Source: Balneolaceae bacterium (lineage in GTDB: Bacteria > Bacteroidota > Rhodothermia > Balneolales > Balneolaceae). From it: a DNA stretch of 64,000 bases. Position numbers and translations under genes: made by a program. Of the stretch, positions 10,243 through 20,426 are shown piece by piece (position 1 is the first letter of the stretch; every line of letters begins with the position of its first letter). The notes below the pieces were generated by a model. The model was not told the origin of the DNA and searched no databases. It saw only the letters and a list, made by a program, of their open reading frames with translations. The stretch spans positions 51,455-115,454 of the forward strand of contig JAXHMK010000021.1 in assembly GCA_034521495.1 (NCBI GenBank). Direction: 5' to 3'.

Positions 10243-12591
10243 ATGAGAATGTTTTTTCAGCTTCCTTTAAAAAAGAATGGTTTTGAAATCTCCAGTCTTT
10301 CTATACTTTTTCTGAGTTTTTGCACACTTTTTATCTCTTGCACAAATTCAGAAAAAATAAATCTACAGGCTCCAAAAGGTTTAATAATCGAGTTATTGCG
10401 GGTTCCGGAAGAAGCTGTTATTACAGATCCTCAACCTGAATTTGGATGGATTGTGAATGACTCCCGCCGCGGAGCCATGCAGTCTGCCTGGCAAATATTG
10501 GTCAGTTCTGATAAAGAACGTATTCAGAATGATCAGGGAGATATGTGGAATTCAGGAAAAACCGACTCAGATCAGTCAACGGATATTTCCTATGCCGGTA
10601 AACCACTGGAGCCTAATACTGTCTATTGGTGGAAGGTACGTACATGGGATCAACATGGGGAGGTGAGCGCCTACAGCACCCCGCAAAAATTTAATACCGG
10701 TGATTTTAATAATGAAGAGAGAAGCTGGCCTGGTGAAAGCCACTGGGTGCAGCTGGATGTAAATGGTGAAACAAAACATGTCTTTGAAAACAGACACCCG
10801 ATACGGTACCATGAGGTAAAACCGGTTTCAGTAGTCAGGAATTCTGCCGGCAATCACTTTATCCGATTTGAAAAGGCAGCTTTCGGAGCGCTTAAACTAA
10901 CACTTGATGCTCCTGAAAATGCTGACACGCTTATTGTCCATTTAGGCGAAGATGATACTTCGGAAAATATGGTTAATAAGAATCCGGGCGGTTCAATTAC
11001 CTATAATCAGGTGAAAGTTGCTCTTAAACCTGGTAAATCCGAATATATTGTTGAGATTCCCAGGTTTGTTTCAAACTATCCCAACAGCCAGGTACTCGCT
11101 GATCACATGCCAGAAGTAACCGCCTTTCGTTATGCAGAGATAGAAGGCTGGGAAGGTGATTTGCAGCCTGACCAGATACGCCAGCTTGCTTTGCTTTACC
11201 ATTTTGATGATGAGGCATCTTATTTTCAATCATCAGACGATAATCTGAATCAGATTTGGGAACTTAGCAAGCATACGCTTAAAGTAACGCCTTTTATGGG
11301 TGTATATATTGATGGCGGTGCCAGGGAACGGATGCCCTATGAAGCTGATGCTTATGTTCAGCAGATCAGTCATTATAGCGTAGACCGTGAATTTGCCATA
11401 CAGCGTTATACTACAAACTTTTTGATCTTTAATCCAAGCTGGCCTACGGAATGGCATCTGCATATTGTTCTCATGGCCTGGGCTGATTATATGGCAACCG
11501 GTAACTCTGAATTTCTTGAGAAATATTATGATGAGCTTAAAAAGAAAACACTGCTCGCCCTTGCCAGGGAAGACGGGCTTATAAGCACCCGCACAGGCCT
11601 TGTTACGAACGAATTTCTGGAGAGTATTCACTACCAGGGCGATAGTATCAGGGACATTGTGGATTGGCCGCAGGGAACGCCCGCTAACGAGACTGAACTC
11701 CGAAGTGGTCATGGCAGTGTCTCGTTAGCCGGAGAAACAGATCGTTATATTTTTTCTGATATCAATACCGTGGTAAATGCTTTTCACTATCGCAACCTGG
11801 TATTAATGGCAAAAATTGCCGGAGTACTTGATAAAACTGAAGATGAACAATTTTTCAATGAAAGGTCTGAACTTGTTAAGAAATCCATGAACGAAAAACT
11901 GCTGGATGAAGAAACCGGTTTGTACAGAGATGGCGAGGGAGTAGATCATCATGCGTTTCATGCCAGTATGTTTCCCGTGGCTTTTGGTATTGCTCCGGAG
12001 GAGAATTATCCTCAAATACGTGATTTTTTAATCTCTAAAGGCATGGCAAGCAGTCCATACGGAGCTCCCTATTTGTTTGACGCTCTCTACGAACTGGGGG
12101 CTGAAGATTATGCGTTCGAACTTCTGACCTCAGAGACGGACCGAAGCTGGATGAATATGATCCGGTTTGGTACCACGATCACTTCTGAAGCCTGGGACCT
12201 CAAATACAAACAGAACATGACCTGGAATCATGCCTGGGGTGCCTCTCCGGCATACATAATCACACGCGGGATATTTGGGATTCAAGCCCTTGAACCTGCT
12301 TACAAGACCGTACTCATAAAACCTCAACCGGGAGAATTGCAGAGTGCCGAAATAAAAAGTCCCACAATCAGAGGCCCTATTCATGCCAAATTCAACAGTG
12401 AACCGGAGGGAGTATTTAGTATGGAACTTGTCATTCCTGCCAATACCAATGCCAGGGTAATGCTGCCCAAGCCCGATAAAGAAGATTTTACTTTACAATT
12501 AAATGGAGATGAAGTCTCTTATACTATTGAAGAAGAGTCAGTTTTAATTGATGATTTGGAAGCGGGTAAGTACCGGCTGGAACTTCAATAA
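10243..12591 (+). CDS. GH78 alpha-L-rhamnosidase, lipoprotein
   Basis: Inverting exo-glycosidase that removes terminal alpha-L-rhamnose. The 782-residue protein begins with a lipoprotein signal (lipobox FISC, Cys33), which points to an outer-membrane or periplasmic anchor. An N-terminal beta-sandwich (DPQPEFGWIVNDSRRGAMQSAWQI, about 60-82) is followed by further sandwich domains and the (alpha/alpha)6 barrel. The barrel contains DGGARERMPYEAD: D357, E362 and D369 have the spacing of the three acidic residues described for Bacillus RhaB. E649 in TTITSEAWD fits the general base. The ATG at 10243 is preferred over the upstream TTG at 10213 because it gives a clean signal peptide. It leads the rhamnose block of sulfatase, GH106, RhaT and isomerase. 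Confidence 0.9.
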   Translation: MRMFFQLPLKKNGFEISSLSILFLSFCTLFISCTNSEKINLQAPKGLIIELLRVPEEAVITDPQPEFGWIVNDSRRGAMQSAWQILVSSDKERIQNDQGDMWNSGKTDSDQSTDISYAGKPLEPNTVYWWKVRTWDQHGEVSAYSTPQKFNTGDFNNEERSWPGESHWVQLDVNGETKHVFENRHPIRYHEVKPVSVVRNSAGNHFIRFEKAAFGALKLTLDAPENADTLIVHLGEDDTSENMVNKNPGGSITYNQVKVALKPGKSEYIVEIPRFVSNYPNSQVLADHMPEVTAFRYAEIEGWEGDLQPDQIRQLALLYHFDDEASYFQSSDDNLNQIWELSKHTLKVTPFMGVYIDGGARERMPYEADAYVQQISHYSVDREFAIQRYTTNFLIFNPSWPTEWHLHIVLMAWADYMATGNSEFLEKYYDELKKKTLLALAREDGLISTRTGLVTNEFLESIHYQGDSIRDIVDWPQGTPANETELRSGHGSVSLAGETDRYIFSDINTVVNAFHYRNLVLMAKIAGVLDKTEDEQFFNERSELVKKSMNEKLLDEETGLYRDGEGVDHHAFHASMFPVAFGIAPEENYPQIRDFLISKGMASSPYGAPYLFDALYELGAEDYAFELLTSETDRSWMNMIRFGTTITSEAWDLKYKQNMTWNHAWGASPAYIITRGIFGIQALEPAYKTVLIKPQPGELQSAEIKSPTIRGPIHAKFNSEPEGVFSMELVIPANTNARVMLPKPDKEDFTLQLNGDEVSYTIEEESVLIDDLEAGKYRLELQ

Positions 12592-12650
12592 TGTTTTTCA
12601 AAAGTTGGAATGATACGTTTTTAATCTAATACCCTTCGAAAAAAAATCTG

Positions 12651-14176
12651 ATGATGAAATATATACATGTGCTAATTATTCTATTGGTTTTTAATAGTTT
12701 AAGCCTGGGCCAGGCTCAATTTTTGGAAATAAGGGACGAAGCTGTCAGTATAAATGATCCTCTATCGGCAGATATCCAAATGAACAGTTTGGATACTATT
12801 AGTGATGAAGATGTTATCTCAAATGGAGTTCAGCAAAGCACTGATAACCAGAATACGCGACCGAACATACTTGTAGTATATGTTGATGACCTTGATCAGC
12901 GAACATTCGGTTTTATGGATAACCCGATCATTCAAACACCCAATATAGATCGTCTTGCCGGGGAAGGTGTTGTATTTAAGAATGCTTTTGTGACAACGGC
13001 TACTTGTATTACCAGCCGTGGAAATTTTATGACAGGCCGTTATGCAGCAAATACCGGTATTTATTTTGACGGATTTGACGGGTTAAGCCCCGAGCAGGTA
13101 GAGATGATCTATCCCAGGATTCTTCATGAAGCGGGATATCACACAGGATATGTTGGTAAGTGGCACCTCAAATCGATTCCAGAAGGAGTGTTTGACGATG
13201 ATCAAAAGATACTTGGGACAAGGACGTTTTTGGGATGAAGAGGAATGGCCTGGGGAAGGAGAACATCTCACCGACCGTCTGGGTAATCAGGCAGTTGACA
13301 TGATTCGAAGAGCTCCTGATGACAAACCGTTTGCAATTACAGTGGGCTTTAAGGCACCTCACGTTCAGGACGGTTTTCATCCTGTTGAGCCTTATCCTGC
13401 TTCTCCTTCAACAGCCGTACTCTATGAGCTCGATGAAATACCTGCACCATATCTTTCGGATCCCGAATTTTTTAACAGTCAACCCGAACTTATCCGGGAG
13501 TCGCTTGGACGGGTACGCTGGGACTATCGGCTCGGCCCACCGGAATCACTTAATTTTCAGAGATCAGTTCGCCGGTATTACCGGATGGTAACCGGAGTGG
13601 ATCAACAGCTTGGCAAGATGATGGATGCCCTGCGAGAAGCGAACCGTTTAGACAACACAATTATTGTTTTTACATCAGATCATGGTATGTATTTGGGAGA
13701 ACGCGGTCTGGCGGGTAAATGGCTTGGCCACGATACATCCATTCGGATTCCGTTAATTGTTTATGATCCAAGACTCCCTGATTCTGAAAAAGGCACGCAA
13801 CGAGAGCCTATGGTTTTAACGATTGATTTTCATCCAACAATTCTCGAATGGGCCGGGTTTGTCTGCGGATGATGGTGTTCAGGGCAGATCATATGCACCA
13901 ATTCTGAATGGAACGACCCCGAGCGATTGGCGAACTGAATTCTTCTACGAGCATCACAGCTTTGCTGATCGTATTCCGCGTAATGAAGGTATTCGTACAG
14001 AACGTTATAAATACCTGAATTTCCTGGACAGCGATCCGCTCTATGAAGAACTTTACGATCTGGAAACCGACCCACATGAAGAAATCAATCTGGCTGGTGA
14101 TCCGAAGTATGCCGAATTGCTGCAGGAAATGCGTGCAAAGTGGGAGCAGTGGAGAGAAGATGTTCGTAGTGATTAA
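12651..14176 (+). pseudogene. secreted type I sulfatase with CITSR active site, two frameshifts
   Basis: Sulfate-ester hydrolase of the formylglycine family (SulfAtlas S1). A signal peptide (MMKYIHVLIILLVFNSLSLG) and a 40-residue linker precede the catalytic domain: NILVVYVDDLDQ (metal-binding aspartates), the active-site stretch TCITSRGNFMTGRY with Cys119, GYVGKWHL, and TSDHGMYLGERGLAGKW near the C-terminal half. The motif is C-x-T-S-R rather than the usual C-x-P/A-x-R. An extra base near 13218 and an extra T near 13860 break the frame. Removing both restores about 507 residues ending WEQWREDVRSD. It lies between the GH78 and GH106 genes, so a sulfated rhamnose substrate is plausible. The frameshifts may be sequence errors. 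Confidence 0.85.
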
Positions 14177-14215
14177 TGAATTGTTATGCGATTACCGGTT
14201 GACCAAAAAGTGACC

Positions 14216-14322
14216 TTGAAGTGTCTGAAGCATAGCGGAAGTCCTTCAAGCGTCAGGACTTTCGTGAACAATTCACTACAAAAGACGCTTCAAGGACCTG
14301 CGGACGCTTGAAGGTCTTTTTA
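14216..14322. repeat. dispersed palindromic repeat
   Basis: Intergenic DNA with inverted CCTTCAAGCGT / ACGCTTGAAGG units that can fold into stems. A 24-base stretch (14292-14315) recurs exactly at 37159-37182. The T-rich flank after the last arm could let it work as a terminator between the sulfatase and the GH106 gene. Confidence 0.6.
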
Positions 14323-14387
14323 ACCGGTAAACCCGTTAACTTAATAATGCTTGAAATCAGATATTTAACCAGGTAAACGGATTTTAC

Positions 14388-17300
14388 ATGAAACACACCT
14401 ATTTCAAATTCATTGTTCTTATATCTCTTCTATACTTCTCTATAAGTTGTTCAGACACAAGCAGGCTGGAAAGTGATCTGAGCCGCACACTGAATAGTGA
14501 TGTTACACGGTTTGCACCATCAGCAAATCTTGAAGAAGATTTTCAGAACCCTCCTGATTATGCAAGAACACGGGCCTATTGGTGGTGGCTGGAAGGCAAT
14601 ATTTCCAGGGAAGGTATTCTTCGTGATCTTACTGAAATGAATAAAGTTGGCATAAAGGGGGCGATGATTTTTGATGCGGGTTCTTCAAGCTATGAGAGCT
14701 GGAATGTAACCCGAAGTGAACCCGGGCCTGTTTTTATGAGTGAGGAGTGGCGCGAGTTATTTGTTTATGCCTGTGAGGTAGCTGACAGCCTGGATATGGA
14801 AATTAGTTTAAATATGGGCAGCGGCTGGAATTCCGGCGGCCCCTGGGTTACTCCTGAATTTGCATCTAAAAAAATTGTTTGGAGTGAAACGCGGGTTTCC
14901 GGCCCCGAAACGATTCAGAAACAGTTGCCTTTGCCTGAGGGACTGCTGCATACCTACTATTATTTTTACAGGGGTGAATATTACTGGGAGCCTGTCACCG
15001 TTCTGGCGCTCAAATTAACCTCTGATGCAGATGATGTAGAGCCACTTGAGAATTTTGACCTGAAAGCCGTTCATTCAATACGATTTCCGTACACAGAAAA
15101 TGGTTTAGGGTATGATTGGGATGTCGTGCTCAATGATGGAAAATCAAATGAGAATGATCATCATACCACCTATAGCGATATTGTAGATATCAGCGACAAA
15201 GTGGATGCCGAGGGGAATATAGATTGGGAAGTTCCGGAAGGAGAGTGGTCGATTATTCGTTTTGTATCCACAGGTACCGGCACTCGTGTTTCAACGCATA
15301 GTCCGGGCGGAGGAGGTCTTGCAATTGACTATATGAGCAGTGAGGCGATGGAGTTACACTACGACAATATTGCAGCTCCGTTAATAAAGGAGCTTGATGA
15401 AAGGGGAATCAACAGCCTGAAATATTTGCACGATGATAGCTGGGAACTGGGCGCCGCTAACTGGACGGGTACTTTTCCCGAAGAATTTGAAAAGATGCAC
15501 GGGTACTCAATCTATAAATATTTACCTGTTTTAACGGGAAAGATTATTGACAGCCGTGAGGTTTCGAACCGGTTTTTATATGACTTCCGTCGTACGATTG
15601 CCGATCTGATATGGAAAAATCATTATTCCAAGTTTGCAGATTTGAGCCGTGCGGATGGTTTGGCTATTCATTCCGAGGCAGGAGGGCCTCATCCTGCACC
15701 CATCGACGGCCTGAAGAACTTAGGACAAAACATTATTCCGATGGGGGAATTCTGGATACGGGCTGAAACCCATCGTGTGGAACCTCACCGGCGCATGTAT
15801 GTGAAACAGGCGGCCTCAGCTGCACACATTTACGGAAAGCGGTTTGTATCTGCTGAAGGCCCTACAAGTATCGGGCCGCATTGGGAAGAGGACTTTTTTT
15901 ACATGAAGCCCACGCTGGACCGCGTTTTTGCCGAAGGCCTGAACCGATTTGTCATTCATACGTTGACGCACTCGCCTGAAAATGAAGGAAAGCCCGGCAA
16001 TGAATATTTTGCAGGTACTCATTTTAACCCAAATGTTACCTGGTGGGATCAAAGCAAATCTTTTCTGGACTGGACAAGCCGGATCTCCTTTATGCTTTCT
16101 CAGGGGCTTTTCACGGCCGATGTTGTTTTTTATTATGGTGATAACGTACCGAATCAGGTTCCGCTGAAACATATCCGGCCCGGCCTGGGTGAAGGGTATG
16201 ATTATGACGTGACCAATACGGAAGTGATTATGAAACGAATGTCCGTTCAGGATGGGAAAATCATGTTACCGGATGGTATGAGTTATCACGTTCTTGTACT
16301 ACCTGAGCGTGAAGCTATTCCCGTAGAGGTTTTGGAAAAGATCAGAGAATTGGTACATGATGGCGCTACAGTCATCGGCCCCAGGCCGGAAACTTCGGTA
16401 GGATTGAAAGACGTAGAATATACCAACCAAAGAGTGCAGGAAATTGCATCCGAGTTATGGGGAGCAATAGATGGTGAAACGATCACGGAAAATAACTACG
16501 GCAAAGGTAAAATTGTATGGGGTAAGAGTGTTCGCGACGTTCTTCTGGAAAAAGAGATTACTCCTGATTTTGAGTACAGAAGTAATCGTGAATATGCCAG
16601 GGAGAGTGGGAATCCGCCGCACCATATAAACATCGACTATATTCACCGCAGCACGGAGTCAGCCGAGATCTATTACATTGTAAACCGTAACGGCCAGCCT
16701 GATTTTCTCAATGCAACGTTTCGGGTCGCCGGAAAAACACCCGAATTGTGGTATCCTGAAACCGGCAAGATCGTCGATCAAAAAATATTTACTTCAAATG
16801 GCCAACATACCTCAATGCCGCTGTTTCTGAATCCTTACGGCTCGGTGATGGTCGTATTTCGAAAACCTGTGGATGAACGGCATATCACTTCTGTAGAAAT
16901 GGATGGGCAAGAAATTTTTCCTGAATTGCCGGAAGATAGTTTTGATGAATCGCCGTTTATGATGAATGATGACGGCAATCTTTTATTTACAAAAAAGGCA
17001 ACTTTTGAGACCACTTGGTCTGACGGGGAGAAGCGTGAATACAATATTACAAATTCAGTAAGTGAACAGAACATTGATGGAGAGTGGCAGGTGGAGTTCG
17101 ACCCAGAATGGGGAGGCCCGGAGAAGATTCTGTTTGAAGATTTGATACTATGGAATGAGCATGATGACCCCGGAATTAAATATTATTCCGGATCTGCGGT
17201 TTATAAGAAAGATATCAACCTTACAAAAGATCAACTGGAGAATAATAGTGTATATCTTGATTTAGGTGAGATGTATAATATGGCTGAGGTGACGATAAAT

Positions 17301-17552
17301 GGGGAATTCACAGGCGTATGGTGGATGAAGCCTTTCAAAAATGAAGTAACCCGTTTTTTGAAAGAAGGGAAAAATTCATTGGAGATTAAGGTAGTCAATC
17401 TATGGCCAAACAGGATTATTGGTGATCAGTTACTTCCTGAAGAAAAGCGTTTTACCAAGACGAACGTCATTAAGTTTACAGAAGATGATCCGCTGCTCCC
17501 TTCAGGATTGGCCGGGCCGGTCACTCTTTCTTTTTATCCTGAACTGAATTAG
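14388..17552 (+). CDS. GH106 alpha-L-rhamnosidase, lipoprotein
   Basis: Large secreted alpha-L-rhamnosidase of 1,054 residues, the usual size for GH106. A lipoprotein signal ends in SISC (Cys21). The family's N-terminal signature is present: FQNPPDYARTRAYWWWLEG, then ISREGILRDLTEMNKVGIKG (about 50-87), followed by a TIM-barrel region with LNMGSGWNSGGPWV. Further conserved stretches are LKYLHDDSWELG (about 343-354), HSEAGGPHPAP and SAEGPTSIGPHWEEDFFYMKP. A galactose-binding-like beta-sandwich (VYLDLGEMYNMAEVTINGEF) lies at the C-terminus. GH106 enzymes characterised in Bacteroidetes act on rhamnose in pectic polymers such as rhamnogalacturonan II. The gene sits directly upstream of rhaT, 79 bases apart. 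Confidence 0.9.
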   Translation: MKHTYFKFIVLISLLYFSISCSDTSRLESDLSRTLNSDVTRFAPSANLEEDFQNPPDYARTRAYWWWLEGNISREGILRDLTEMNKVGIKGAMIFDAGSSSYESWNVTRSEPGPVFMSEEWRELFVYACEVADSLDMEISLNMGSGWNSGGPWVTPEFASKKIVWSETRVSGPETIQKQLPLPEGLLHTYYYFYRGEYYWEPVTVLALKLTSDADDVEPLENFDLKAVHSIRFPYTENGLGYDWDVVLNDGKSNENDHHTTYSDIVDISDKVDAEGNIDWEVPEGEWSIIRFVSTGTGTRVSTHSPGGGGLAIDYMSSEAMELHYDNIAAPLIKELDERGINSLKYLHDDSWELGAANWTGTFPEEFEKMHGYSIYKYLPVLTGKIIDSREVSNRFLYDFRRTIADLIWKNHYSKFADLSRADGLAIHSEAGGPHPAPIDGLKNLGQNIIPMGEFWIRAETHRVEPHRRMYVKQAASAAHIYGKRFVSAEGPTSIGPHWEEDFFYMKPTLDRVFAEGLNRFVIHTLTHSPENEGKPGNEYFAGTHFNPNVTWWDQSKSFLDWTSRISFMLSQGLFTADVVFYYGDNVPNQVPLKHIRPGLGEGYDYDVTNTEVIMKRMSVQDGKIMLPDGMSYHVLVLPEREAIPVEVLEKIRELVHDGATVIGPRPETSVGLKDVEYTNQRVQEIASELWGAIDGETITENNYGKGKIVWGKSVRDVLLEKEITPDFEYRSNREYARESGNPPHHINIDYIHRSTESAEIYYIVNRNGQPDFLNATFRVAGKTPELWYPETGKIVDQKIFTSNGQHTSMPLFLNPYGSVMVVFRKPVDERHITSVEMDGQEIFPELPEDSFDESPFMMNDDGNLLFTKKATFETTWSDGEKREYNITNSVSEQNIDGEWQVEFDPEWGGPEKILFEDLILWNEHDDPGIKYYSGSAVYKKDINLTKDQLENNSVYLDLGEMYNMAEVTINGEFTGVWWMKPFKNEVTRFLKEGKNSLEIKVVNLWPNRIIGDQLLPEEKRFTKTNVIKFTEDDPLLPSGLAGPVTLSFYPELN

Positions 17553-17631
17553 AAATCAGCGTGGGACTTATAGAATTTAAAAAAAGATGTAGTAGGTTTG
17601 TCACTTAATTTTTAGAATCTTACAGAAACAG

Positions 17632-18675
17632 ATGAATGTTATTTTAGGAATTTTTCTTCACGCTGTGGGTGGTTTTGCAGCCGGTAGTTTTTATTTGCCC
17701 CTAAAGAAAATTAAAGAATGGGCCTGGGAGAGTTATTGGCTGATCAACGGCTTTATCTCCTGGATTATCATGCCGTGGCTTGTTGCATTTCTTACGGTTC
17801 CGGGGCTTCTGTCTTTGTATGCAGAGGTATCATTCCTGCAAATTTTTTGGCCCTATTTTTATGGTGTGTTATGGGGAATCGGAGGGCTGACATTTGGCCT
17901 TACGATGCGCTATTTGGGACTCTCATTGGGCTATGCTTTGGCATTGGGATTAACTGCCATGTTTGGCACCATCATTCCACCCATCTATTTTGGAGAGTTT
18001 TTTGAGCTTCTGGTACTCCGGTCGGGTCTGGTAACATTGGCTGGAATTATGATAACACTGATGGGAATTGCTCTGACAGGCTGGGCTGGTTTCAGGAAGG
18101 ACAATGAAGTTTCTGAACAAGAGAAACGTATTGGGGTGAAAGAATTTGATTTAAAAAAGGGAATCTGGGTTGCGGTTATGGCAGGCATCATGAGCGCCTG
18201 TATGGCCTTTGGAATTCAGGCCGGAAAGCCAATTGCAGATATCGCTATGGCAAACGGAACCATCCCGCTCTTTCAAAATTCGCCTGTCTTTATTGTGATT
18301 TTTCTGGGAGGGTTTACGTCAAATTTTATTTGGTGCGTCTATCTGAATATTAAAAATGGGACTTCATCAAATTATTTCGACAGGAGTACCCCTATGTTAA
18401 TCAATTATATTTTCGCATCTCTGGCAGGTATTACCTGGTATCTGCAGTTTATGTTCTACGGAATGGGAACGTCACAAATGGGGGATTATGAATTTGCAAG
18501 CTGGAGTATTCACTTCGCTTTTGTCATCTTTTTTAGCAACATGTGGGGCTTGGTAACGCGGGAATGGAAAGGAGTAAGCAAAAAAACCATGAGATTAATC
18601 TATCTGGGATTACTTGTTCTTGTTCTCTCAGCCTGTATTATAGGATATGGAAATTATCTGTCAAGTTTTGAATGA
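17632..18675 (+). CDS. rhaT: L-rhamnose/proton symporter RhaT
   Basis: Inner-membrane symporter that brings L-rhamnose into the cytoplasm with protons. The 347-residue protein has about ten membrane helices and the RhaT N-terminal pattern (ILGIFLHAVGGFAAGSFYLP, then LKKIKEWAWESYWLINGFISW). The match covers the full family length. The sequence TAGGTTTG at 17593-17600 resembles the Bacteroidetes -7 element, but no matching -33 TTG is evident, so transcription may come from the GH106 promoter. The neighbouring rhamnosidases and the isomerase 38 bases downstream fit import and use of released rhamnose. Confidence 0.95.
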   Translation: MNVILGIFLHAVGGFAAGSFYLPLKKIKEWAWESYWLINGFISWIIMPWLVAFLTVPGLLSLYAEVSFLQIFWPYFYGVLWGIGGLTFGLTMRYLGLSLGYALALGLTAMFGTIIPPIYFGEFFELLVLRSGLVTLAGIMITLMGIALTGWAGFRKDNEVSEQEKRIGVKEFDLKKGIWVAVMAGIMSACMAFGIQAGKPIADIAMANGTIPLFQNSPVFIVIFLGGFTSNFIWCVYLNIKNGTSSNYFDRSTPMLINYIFASLAGITWYLQFMFYGMGTSQMGDYEFASWSIHFAFVIFFSNMWGLVTREWKGVSKKTMRLIYLGLLVLVLSACIIGYGNYLSSFE

Positions 18676-18713
18676 TGATCAAGTCATAAAATTTTAACCC
18701 AAGTTTCGGATGA

Positions 18714-20171
18714 ATGAGTGATGAAAAAAATGGCAGGCGTTTAAAGAGCAATTATCCCTGCAAAATAGGCCTTTTCGGTATTGGACTGGATACCTATTGG
18801 CCTCAGTTTGATGGTTTAAAGGAACGCTTACAGGGTTACCTGGCAACTACTGAAAAAAGGCTAAAAGAGGCTGGAACAGATGTTGTAAGTGCGGGATTGG
18901 TCGATAGCCCTGAGAAAGCGTTTGAAACCGGCCACTTTTTTCGGCAACAGGATGTGGATCTGATCTTCCTTCATGTAACAACGTACGCCCTTTCATCGAC
19001 AGTTCTTCCGGTGGTTCAGAGAGCAGGGGTTCCCGTCATTATATTAAACCTCTCCCCAACCTCATCCATTGATTACGAATGGTTTAATCAACTTGACAGC
19101 CGTACCCGTATGACGGGTGAATGGCTTGCACATTGTGGAGCGTGTCCCGTACCGGAAATTGCAAATGTGTTCCGGCGTTCGGGAATCGAGTTTTATCAAA
19201 TCACGGGCGTATTAGATGAGGAAGACTCCTGCTGGATGGAGGTTAAGGAGTGGGTAGAAGCCGCTGAGGTTGCAAATACGATGTTTCACAACCGATTGGG
19301 ATGCATGGGGCATTACTACAGCGGGATGCTGGATATATACACCGATCTTACTCAGCAGTATGCAACGTTTGGCGGACATATTGAACTTCTTGAAGTTGAC
19401 GAATTAACCAATATTCGATTACATGTTTCGAATACAGAGGCTGAAGAACGGGTGGAGCTGTTTCATAACGAGTTTGATGTCCAAGATGATTGTACCCATG
19501 AGGCATTGCTCGATTCTGCACGAACGTCAGTTGCATTGGATAAGCTTGTGGAGAAATATAACCTGGGATCTATGGCTTACTATTATAAAGGAACAGGTGT
19601 TCCGGAAAATGAAGCAACGATTGCTTCCATTATTTTGGGGAACTCGCTTCTGACAGCCAGAGGAATTCCGGTAGCCGGAGAGTATGAAATCAAGAATGCC
19701 CAGGCCATGAAGATTATGGACAGCTTCGGTGCAGGAGGGTCGTTTACCGAATATTATGCAATCGATCACGATGCAGATGTTGTTCTGATGGGCCACGATG
19801 GACCGGGACATATAAAAATTGCAGAGGGCAAAACAAAAGTAAAACCTCTTGATGTGTATCACGGGAAAGTTGGACAGGGATTGTCTGTTGAAATGTCGGT
19901 AAAACATGGCCCCGTTACCCTTCTGTCTGTGGTTGAATCGGAACATGGATTAAAATTTTTGGTTGCTGAAGGCCAATCCGTTAAGGGGCCGATTCTGGAG
20001 ATTGGAAATACAAACAGCAGATATCAGTTTGCAATTGGAGCAAGAAAATTTGTAGAAGAGTGGAACAGTCATGGACCTGCCCATCATTGTGCAGTCGGTA
20101 TTGGCCACATCTCTTCAAAGATTGAAAAATTAGGAAAGTTACTTAACATTGAAACGGTTCAGGTTTGTTAA
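18714..20171 (+). CDS. L-fucose/L-arabinose isomerase family protein
   Basis: Cytoplasmic sugar aldose-ketose isomerase fold (AraA/FucI superfamily), 485 residues. Recognisable stretches are CKIGLFGIGLDTYWPQFDGL at the N-terminus, DVDLIFLHVTTYALSSTVLP, and RLGCMGHYYSGMLDIYTDLT in the middle. At the C-terminus are DHDADVVLMGHDGPGHI and the His-rich GPAHHCAVGIGHI. This subgroup is often annotated as an arabinose isomerase, but true AraA enzymes differ in length and motifs. Its place 38 bases after rhaT suggests it isomerises rhamnose or another deoxysugar from the same glycan. No rhamnulokinase or aldolase is present, perhaps because the IS element follows at once. Confidence 0.8.
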   Translation: MSDEKNGRRLKSNYPCKIGLFGIGLDTYWPQFDGLKERLQGYLATTEKRLKEAGTDVVSAGLVDSPEKAFETGHFFRQQDVDLIFLHVTTYALSSTVLPVVQRAGVPVIILNLSPTSSIDYEWFNQLDSRTRMTGEWLAHCGACPVPEIANVFRRSGIEFYQITGVLDEEDSCWMEVKEWVEAAEVANTMFHNRLGCMGHYYSGMLDIYTDLTQQYATFGGHIELLEVDELTNIRLHVSNTEAEERVELFHNEFDVQDDCTHEALLDSARTSVALDKLVEKYNLGSMAYYYKGTGVPENEATIASIILGNSLLTARGIPVAGEYEIKNAQAMKIMDSFGAGGSFTEYYAIDHDADVVLMGHDGPGHIKIAEGKTKVKPLDVYHGKVGQGLSVEMSVKHGPVTLLSVVESEHGLKFLVAEGQSVKGPILEIGNTNSRYQFAIGARKFVEEWNSHGPAHHCAVGIGHISSKIEKLGKLLNIETVQVC

Positions 20172-20426
20172 GCGGTATTGAAATAGACTCCAAATATTGA
20201 ATATATAAAACCTCAGTCAATTGACAAATTTGTGAACGTTATACTGGCGATGGATCTGCTTTTAGGTTTTTTTATGTTTCATTTTTGCTGGAAAAAGCCG
20301 TTTCCATGCCATTTTCGTCCATGTTCGTCCAACATAGCCCCTGGAAACCATATCCCAGATACACCTCTCCCATGAGGTCTCTGGTTTTTAGTTGTGCTGT
20401 TGATTGGACCTACTGGCCGGGCGGGC
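20172..20426. other. intergenic stretch before the IS1380-type transposase end
   Basis: No gene is seen. This stretch should contain one end of the neighbouring insertion sequence, but no terminal repeat matching the other side could be identified by eye. Confidence 0.4.

Noticed and set aside
11233..11712. 159-codon minus-strand frame
   Set aside because: It is antisense to the GH78 barrel region, whose sense frame carries the catalytic motifs.
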